DNA from: Gymnothorax reevesii | Lineage: Eukaryota > Chordata > Actinopteri > Anguilliformes > Muraenidae | NCBI GenBank assembly: GCA_029721435.1 | Contig: CM056573.1 | Location: 100,555,447 to 100,619,446, forward strand | DNA length: 64,000 nucleotides | Direction of reading: 5' to 3' | Part shown: positions 33,701-40,472 of the stretch, piece after piece | Numbering within the stretch: position 1 is the stretch's first letter | Layout of the letters: each line of letters begins with the position of its first letter | Notes under the pieces: generated by a model | Database searches by the model: none | Told to the model about the DNA's origin: nothing | The model's input: the letters and a program-made list of their open reading frames with translations, nothing else | Program-made: the position numbers and the translations under genes

Positions 33701-36700
33701 AAAAGTACGGTTTAGTTTTACGTGACATCACGCAAAGAACTACATCTCTCGTGATGTATTCTCACCTGCGACTCCCAGTGAATGCATCTACCGAGAAGCG
33801 AACGAATGACCAAGACCCGTAGCTGCATCCAGATGAGAGGTATAGTAGCTTGTGCATTGATCGCTGAACTGTCAGTGGGAGAAATGGTACTGTTGAGAAA
33901 GATGGATGCCACAAATGCAACTTGGGCTTGCAGTCTTTTTACAGTCATGAAATTCCCAGTCTGATATCTTAACAGTCTTACTACAAACTGCTACTTTTTT
34001 GACATGATTACGAATGTAAATGATGAATTTACAGATCTGGAACTCGGGGCGCAATTCAAACGCAATGATATAAGGTTTTTATCGCTGCTCACTCCCTTTC
34101 ATTTTCTTTCTCGATTTAGGGTCCCATAGTGGTCCATGTAGTGGCCTCTCTTATTTTGTCCACTACACCCATTGAAATAAGGTAGCCAAGAGAAACACCT
34201 GCTCTTACAGTTGAATAAACATGTTCAGTAAATTGATTCAGCATAAAGTGAACAAGGGTTTATTACAGGACTGTGCCCTCGACTGGACGTTTTGCAAAAT
34301 TCTTTTCCAAAACTAAGTTAGGAAATGCTGCATGAGGAAAAAAATGAATAATATGACTGGAATAATGTTAAAATTGCTTATCATGACCTAGTCAGCAATC
34401 ATTAAATTTGTTACATTCTGCATTAGTAAGCGGGGGGTATATAGCGGCCCGCCCGTCCGTCCTTCCGTCCGGGGTCATATCTCAAAAACCGTTGAAAATA
34501 TTTCACCCAAACTTTGTACAATCGTGAACCATGTCAGATACTACATGTCCAGTCCATTTTCAGTTTTCTGGGTGGACAATAAGACCAATAAGTGGACTGC
34601 ATTCACAGACTGACCAAAACACTCTACAGCAGTCATTTTTGGATGAATACAATGGACACACCGGATGTCTTTTCACTACCCACTCATTTACCATAGCTGT
34701 GATCAACTGTGACAATTACTACTATGTGTTTGACTCTCTCTCAAGAGATGGAATGGGTTTGCCAACAGACAATGGGACATCTGTCCGTTTTAAGTTTAAT
34801 TCAGTGCAGGAAGTATCAAGGCACATATCACTGTATGCAATTACTGAACCAGAGCAGTATTATGACGTACCTGTAGATTCAAGAGTAGTACAAGATATCT
34901 CAGAAGACAACAAGTGACACACACAGACTTAAGATCTCCTTTCAAACCAACATAACTGTTTTGATCAGGGATGGTCAGAGTCTCTGGCCAGCTACTTCAC
35001 ATTTCAAAAGGAAAGACAGACTGAAAGAAGAAAACAAACGATGGGCAATATTGAGAAGGATTTATTTATGATGCAGAATAACGATAATGTTCTAAACGTT
35101 AAAAATATTCCTGAAGTGTGGTGTAAAAAAAAAAATATATATGTAGTTATTGCCCTTGAATCTTAATTCAACTTGGTGCAAAAATTGGCTGGGACGCATC
35201 ACCTTTATGGTACTTCATTTGAATATGACTGCATATTACATTTCCATATAAGCGGTATTTTCTATTGACATTTATTCAGCGGCAAATGGGAAGCGGGAGT
35301 ATGTGAGCTTTGCTCGTTCTCTCTGCAGGGCTCATGGACCGTTTCATCAAAGAGAAGACGATGAAAGGGGCTACCTCGGTATACGAAATCTTTCAGGTGC
35401 CTTTTGATCAAGCTAGTGAACACAAAGATGCCTCCAAAGTGGAGATTGATTTTGCTACAGAGGCAGCGCTCAGCAAACTCAAGTCAGAAGGTCTCAGTAA
35501 GGCAGGTGCTTGAGATCAAGGTGGAATCCAAAACTTCCTAATTGCGCTCCTGCACAAGCTTGTTCAAGACACCCATGCAATACCTCCTTGTTCGAAGCAT
35601 GCAGTGCCTAGATCCTAGACAAATGGTTGCCAACAAGGAGCAGTGTGCGAACAAAATGATCAGTCCTGCAAACCCTTGTCTCTGCAAATCAAGTAGAGGA
35701 GTCTGTATTTGACAATGTCTTGAGTACAGGGTGTTCTGTGATTTTGCTCAAGTCACTCCAGGGTTCAGAGAATTGGACCCCACCTCAGAGTGGATACTCT
35801 GTTTCATGAGACCATGGGCTCTCGCACTGAATTCAAAAGACTCTGGCATGTGGTGAATGTGCTTCTTGTGATGTCCCAAGGGCAGGCAAGTGTGGAGAGG
35901 GGGGGGTTTCTGTCAATCAAGAAGGTGAGGTAGAGCATATAAAAGGGACTGACTGTGGTGGCGCAGAGACTTATCATTGACCACATCAGGGCAGTTGGAG
36001 GAGTGTGTGAAGTTCAGATCACGAAAAGAACTGCTCATATCGGCTGTTGGTGAAAGGCAGAAATATCGCACCTACCTTGATGAGCAAGAGAGGGAGAGAG
36101 AGAAGTAGAAAGCCTTGATATGAAAAAAAGTCTCATAGATGAATTGCATGAACTGAAAAAGCCAGAGTTGAGGCTGATGCCAACGCCCTGGAGAAAGCTG
36201 CGGATGAGTACGCAGACAAGGCAGAGACCACAAGCAAACTGGCCTTCATTGCCTGCGCCATTCAGCTAAAGAAAAGAGAGCTAGTCTTCTGGACATTGAA
36301 AAGCAAATTTATGAGAAACTAAAAGAAATGAAGAATGAGTAGACACAGGGTTCTCACGGATCCTTAAAAAGTCTTAAAAGGCATTAAATTCACGAATCTA
36401 AAAACAAGGCCTTAATTGGCATTAAAATGTCTTAAATAAATCTTTCAAAAGTCTTAAAAATGTGAACTCGTGATGAATTAGTGAACACACTGAGAAAGCG
36501 CCACAAAGAAAAAATGGCAGAATTGGCAGAGGTGGAGGAGGAACTGAAAAAAGCAGTGCCATATCAGTGAACGATACCGGCTATCGTTACCGGCCATTCT
36601 GCTGATATCTGATGATATACATACCCAAAACCAGTGAAGTTGGCACGTTGTGTAAATTGTAGATAAAAACAGAATACAATGATTTGCAAATCCTTTTCAA

Positions 36701-39700
36701 CTTATATTCAATTGAATACACTGCAAAGACAAGATGTTTAATGTTCAAACTGAGAAACTTTTTTTGTTGTTGAAAATAATCATTAACTTAGAATTTAAAG
36801 GCAGCAACACATTGCAAAAAAGTTGGCACAGGGGCCTTTTTATCACTGTGTTACATCGCCTTTCCTTTTAACGACACTCGGTAAATGTTTGGGAACTGAG
36901 GAGACCAATTTTGAAGTTTTTCAGGTGAAACTCTTTCCCATTCTTGCTTGATGCACAGCTTAAGTTGTTCAACAGTCCGGGGTCTCTGTTGTATTTTATG
37001 CTTCATAATGCACCACACATTTTCAATAGGAGACAGGTCTGGACTACAGGCAGGCCAGTCTAGTACCCAGACTCTTTTACTACGGAGCCATGCTGTTATA
37101 ACACGTGCAGAATGTGGCTTAGCATTGTCTTGCTGGAATAAGCAGGGGCGTCCATGAAAAAGACGTTGCTTGGATGGCAACATATGTTGCTCCAAAACCT
37201 GTATGCACCTTTCAGCATTAATGGAGCCTTTACATATCTGTAAGTTGCCCATGCCTTGGGCACTAATATACCCCTATACCATCACAGATGCTGGCTTTTG
37301 AACTTTGCACCTACAACAGTACGGATGGTTCTTTCCCTCTTTGCTCCGGAGGACACGACGTCCACAGTTTCCAAAAACAATTTGAAATGTGGACTCGTCA
37401 GACCACAGAACACTTTTCCACTTTCCATCAGTCCATCTTAGATGAGCTCGGGCCCAGCAAAGCCGGTGGCGTTTCTGGGTGCTGTTGATAAATGGCTTTC
37501 ACTTTGCATTGTAGAGTTTTAATTTGCACTTGCAGATGTAGCGATGAACTGTAGTTACTAACAGTGGTTTTCTGAAGTGTTCCTGAGCCCGTGTGGCGAT
37601 GTACTTTACACACTGATGTTGGTTTTTGATGCAGTACCGCCTGAGGGGTCAAAGGTCACGGGCATTGCTGTACAGTTGTACAATGCACTTCATACATGTT
37701 CCTTGTGAATAGAGGTAAAATTGGTTGTGGGTGTTGTCATAAGTCTGTTTTAAGTAGGACAGGCTGAAAGTATCTTATTTGTTTTGTTTAAAAACAATTG
37801 TAATGAATAAATATGACATGTTTTAAATAACTTAAATTGAGGTATTTTTCTTATTTTGCACAAGGAGTGATTACTGATGTTACATCATTTTCAGCTTTGT
37901 CTTATGTCTGCATTTGCCAGCAGGTCGACATGATGAAGAGTCTGCAGAATAATTCTGTCTGTTAATTCCCCTGCAGAAACTAGATGAACCCTGCAATTAG
38001 ATGTGGGGGAAAAAATATCGGTATCAGTATCGGATATCGGCCAAATGAGTTGTAAAATATTGGCATATCGGATATCGGCCAAAAATCTAATATCGTCCAT
38101 CCCTAGTATTAATGTTTTTCAAAAAAACGTTGTCATTTGATCAAAAGGTCATATTTCATGTTCAAATAAACATTTGGGCAAAATTATCCCGAATCCTATG
38201 ATGAGGTGTTATTTTTCCATTTTTGTTTATTATGAAGTTGGTCTTAAATTTAATATCAAATGGCATTAAAAAGGTCTTAAAAAGTCTTGAATTTAACTTG
38301 CCCTAAGCTGTGGGAACCCTGAGACAGTTTGGCAATGAGTAGGCAGAGTTTAGTACCTACAAAACCACAATGAATGCAGGAGACAGATTTCTGTCACATT
38401 CTGATTTGTTTCTGTTATGTTGAGTCTATGTTGAATCTGTCATGGTAGGCCATGGTGGTTTTTTTTCTTCCTCATAATAGGTCCACAGTATTGCCTAGCC
38501 CTTGTCCAATACTTGCGGTTCCATTACAGTTTCAGTGTGAAGAAACGGAATGTCTATATAAAGTCTCAGATTGTTGTATAGACTAATGCCGTATGAGGCT
38601 TTAATTGCTGTTAATCTTGTGGTGCTCTTGTACCAGAGAACCAGACTGTGTAATATATTTATTTTATTGATTCTTTATTTAAATGGGTTTGCCTGCATTG
38701 TGAAGCACAGTAGCCTATAGTTGCATTTTATACACTAAATAATTTGTAATTGTTCAGCATCATATATTAAATGCCATCTTTGTTACCTCTTCAGTTCAGG
38801 GTATTGTTGTCACTTGCGTGTCCGTCTGTCATCTGTCGTCCGTCCATGATTTTGTCCGGGCCAGTACTCTGCAACTAATTATTGGAGCTTCACCAAATTT
38901 GGTATAGTAACTTGCTATGACCCATAGATGTCCAACATCAGGTTTTTTCCTGTATTTGACCTTTGACCTTAGCTCTGTGACCTTGACCCTGGAAATCTTG
39001 TCCGGGTCAGTACTCGGCAACTAATTATTGCAGCTTCACCAAATTTGGTATGGCAACTCACTGACCCATAGATGTGCAACGTTGGGTTTTTGCTGCATTT
39101 GACCTTTGACCTTAGCGCTGTGACCATGACCCTGGAAATATTGTCCAGGTCAGTGCTCTGCAATTAATCCTCACAGCTTCACCAAATTTGGTATGATAAC
39201 TCACTTTGACCCATAGATGTGCAACGTCAGGTTTTTTTTGCTGAATTTCACCTTTGACCTTAGCGCTGTGACCTTGGCAGGAAATTTTGTCCGGGCCAAG
39301 GGGTATTGAGCAACGCGTTATGTTTTATTATCCCCCGCCAACACGAAGTGGGAGGGGGATATAGGTTTGACCTCCGTCCGTCCGTGCGTCCGTCCGTCCG
39401 AGATAAAGGGGACAGCTTTACTCAGAAACTACTACAGATACAGCAACCAAATTTGGTGTGTAGCTTCAGACCATAAAGGCCTTGATTGAGTTCGAAAATG
39501 AGAAGCGCACGATTGGCGGGGGATGTTGTAGACCATGTCGACTTGTTGTTTGTGTTTTTGTTAAATATGATTGAGAAAACACAACAATGGTGCCATAGGC
39601 CCTTGTGTCATTGTGTGATGCCCTAGGATAGGTGGTAGGTAGACACAACTTCCCTTCCATTCTCCATGCTGCATTTTTGCTACACTGCTTAGGGCAGGGG

Positions 39701-40220
39701 TGTCCTATCTAATCCACAAAGGGGTGGTGTGGGTGCTGGTTTTTGTTACAGCTCAACACTAACAAACCTGATTCTACTCATCAAGGTCTTGATTGAACCC
39801 CCAGATCAATTAATCAGTGGAATCGGGTGTTCGGGCACTGGGCTAAGACCAAAACCTGCACCCACACCGGCCCTATGTGGGTAGGATTGGACTCCCCTGG
39901 CTTAGGGCATAGCACACTGAAGCTCATTATGGCGCTCTGTTTGCTATTATCCATTTTATCTATTTTAAATTAAGTATTAAGTAAATATTATCAAAGTTTT
40001 AAAAAATTACTGGTTAAGTGTGGGAACCCTCTTTATTTGATTAGGTTTTTTTTAAACTAAAATAATATTACAAAATTGCCTCTTTAAAGGAAGTGTAAGC
40101 TACAGTCAAAATGGCTGTACTGACGTATTATTCTGACTGCCCCTTTTTAATCATTTATAATCTTATTGTGTGTGTGTGTTTATATGTATGTATGTATGTA
40201 TGCATGTATGTGTGTATGTA

Positions 40221-40300
<80 letters not shown>

Positions 40301-40394
40301 TGTATGTGTGTATGTATGTGTGTATATATATATGTATGTATGTGTGTATATATATGTGTGTATATATATATGTGTATGTATATGTATGTATGTA

Positions 40395-40472
<78 letters not shown>

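Larger units (their letters stand above)
33234..35328 (+). other. intron of the hAT transposase, carrying other sequence
   Basis: The intron is bounded by GTAATG and CTCTCTGCAG. It is 2.1 kb long because it holds foreign sequence. Two copies of a 'GTCAAAAAAGTAGCAGTT'-like motif face each other at about 33670-33688 and 33986-34003 and bracket a roughly 330-bp fold-back element. A cysteine-peptidase-like fragment lies at 34531-34917. Confidence 0.6.
31974..36343 (+). pseudogene. hAT-type transposase gene with its own intron
   Basis: Exon 1 (about 31974-33233) begins with a BED-like zinc finger remnant ([21 protein letters not shown]). It then has [20 protein letters not shown], a '[10 protein letters not shown]' block with Asp/Glu, '[17 protein letters not shown]' and '[17 protein letters not shown]', followed by '[19 protein letters not shown]', '[12 protein letters not shown]' and '[19 protein letters not shown]'. 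The donor AAG|GTAATG (33234) and acceptor TCTCTGCAG (35328) join in phase to GLMDRFIKE. Exon 2 (35329-36343) runs through '[20 protein letters not shown]' to [14 protein letters not shown] and TAG. Frameshifts and stops near 32240-32420, 32520, 32870 and several after 35510 disable it. Confidence 0.75.
30109..36345 (+). mobile_element. hAT-type autonomous element, decayed, with nested insertions
   Basis: The left end reads CAGGGTTCCTGCGGTCATG followed by a 'GGAAAAGTTATG' repeat series, a typical fish hAT terminus. A spliced hAT transposase gene follows (31974-36343). A Tc1 element sits in the left noncoding part. The right end is uncertain: GTGGGAACCCTC at about 40017-40028 is a candidate, but its 8-bp flank does not clearly match the left. 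Confidence 0.6.
36346..38321. mobile_element. DNA element with CAGGGTTC ends, hAT-like, containing nested elements
   Basis: The left end CAGGGTTCTCACGG is followed by 'CCTTAAAAAGTCTTAAAAGG'. The right end 'GTCTTAAAAAGTCTTGAATT'...'TGTGGGAACCCTG' is its inverted counterpart. The sequence AGACA flanks both ends (36341-36345 and 38322-38326). A short coding-like stretch, '[20 protein letters not shown]' at about 36497-36556, may be its own transposase remnant. Two other elements are nested inside. Confidence 0.65.

Noticed and set aside
30109..40029. Right end of the large hAT at GTGGGAACCCTC (40017-40028)
   Set aside because: The terminal similarity is plausible, but the 8-bp flanks do not match clearly, so the element was not extended to this point.
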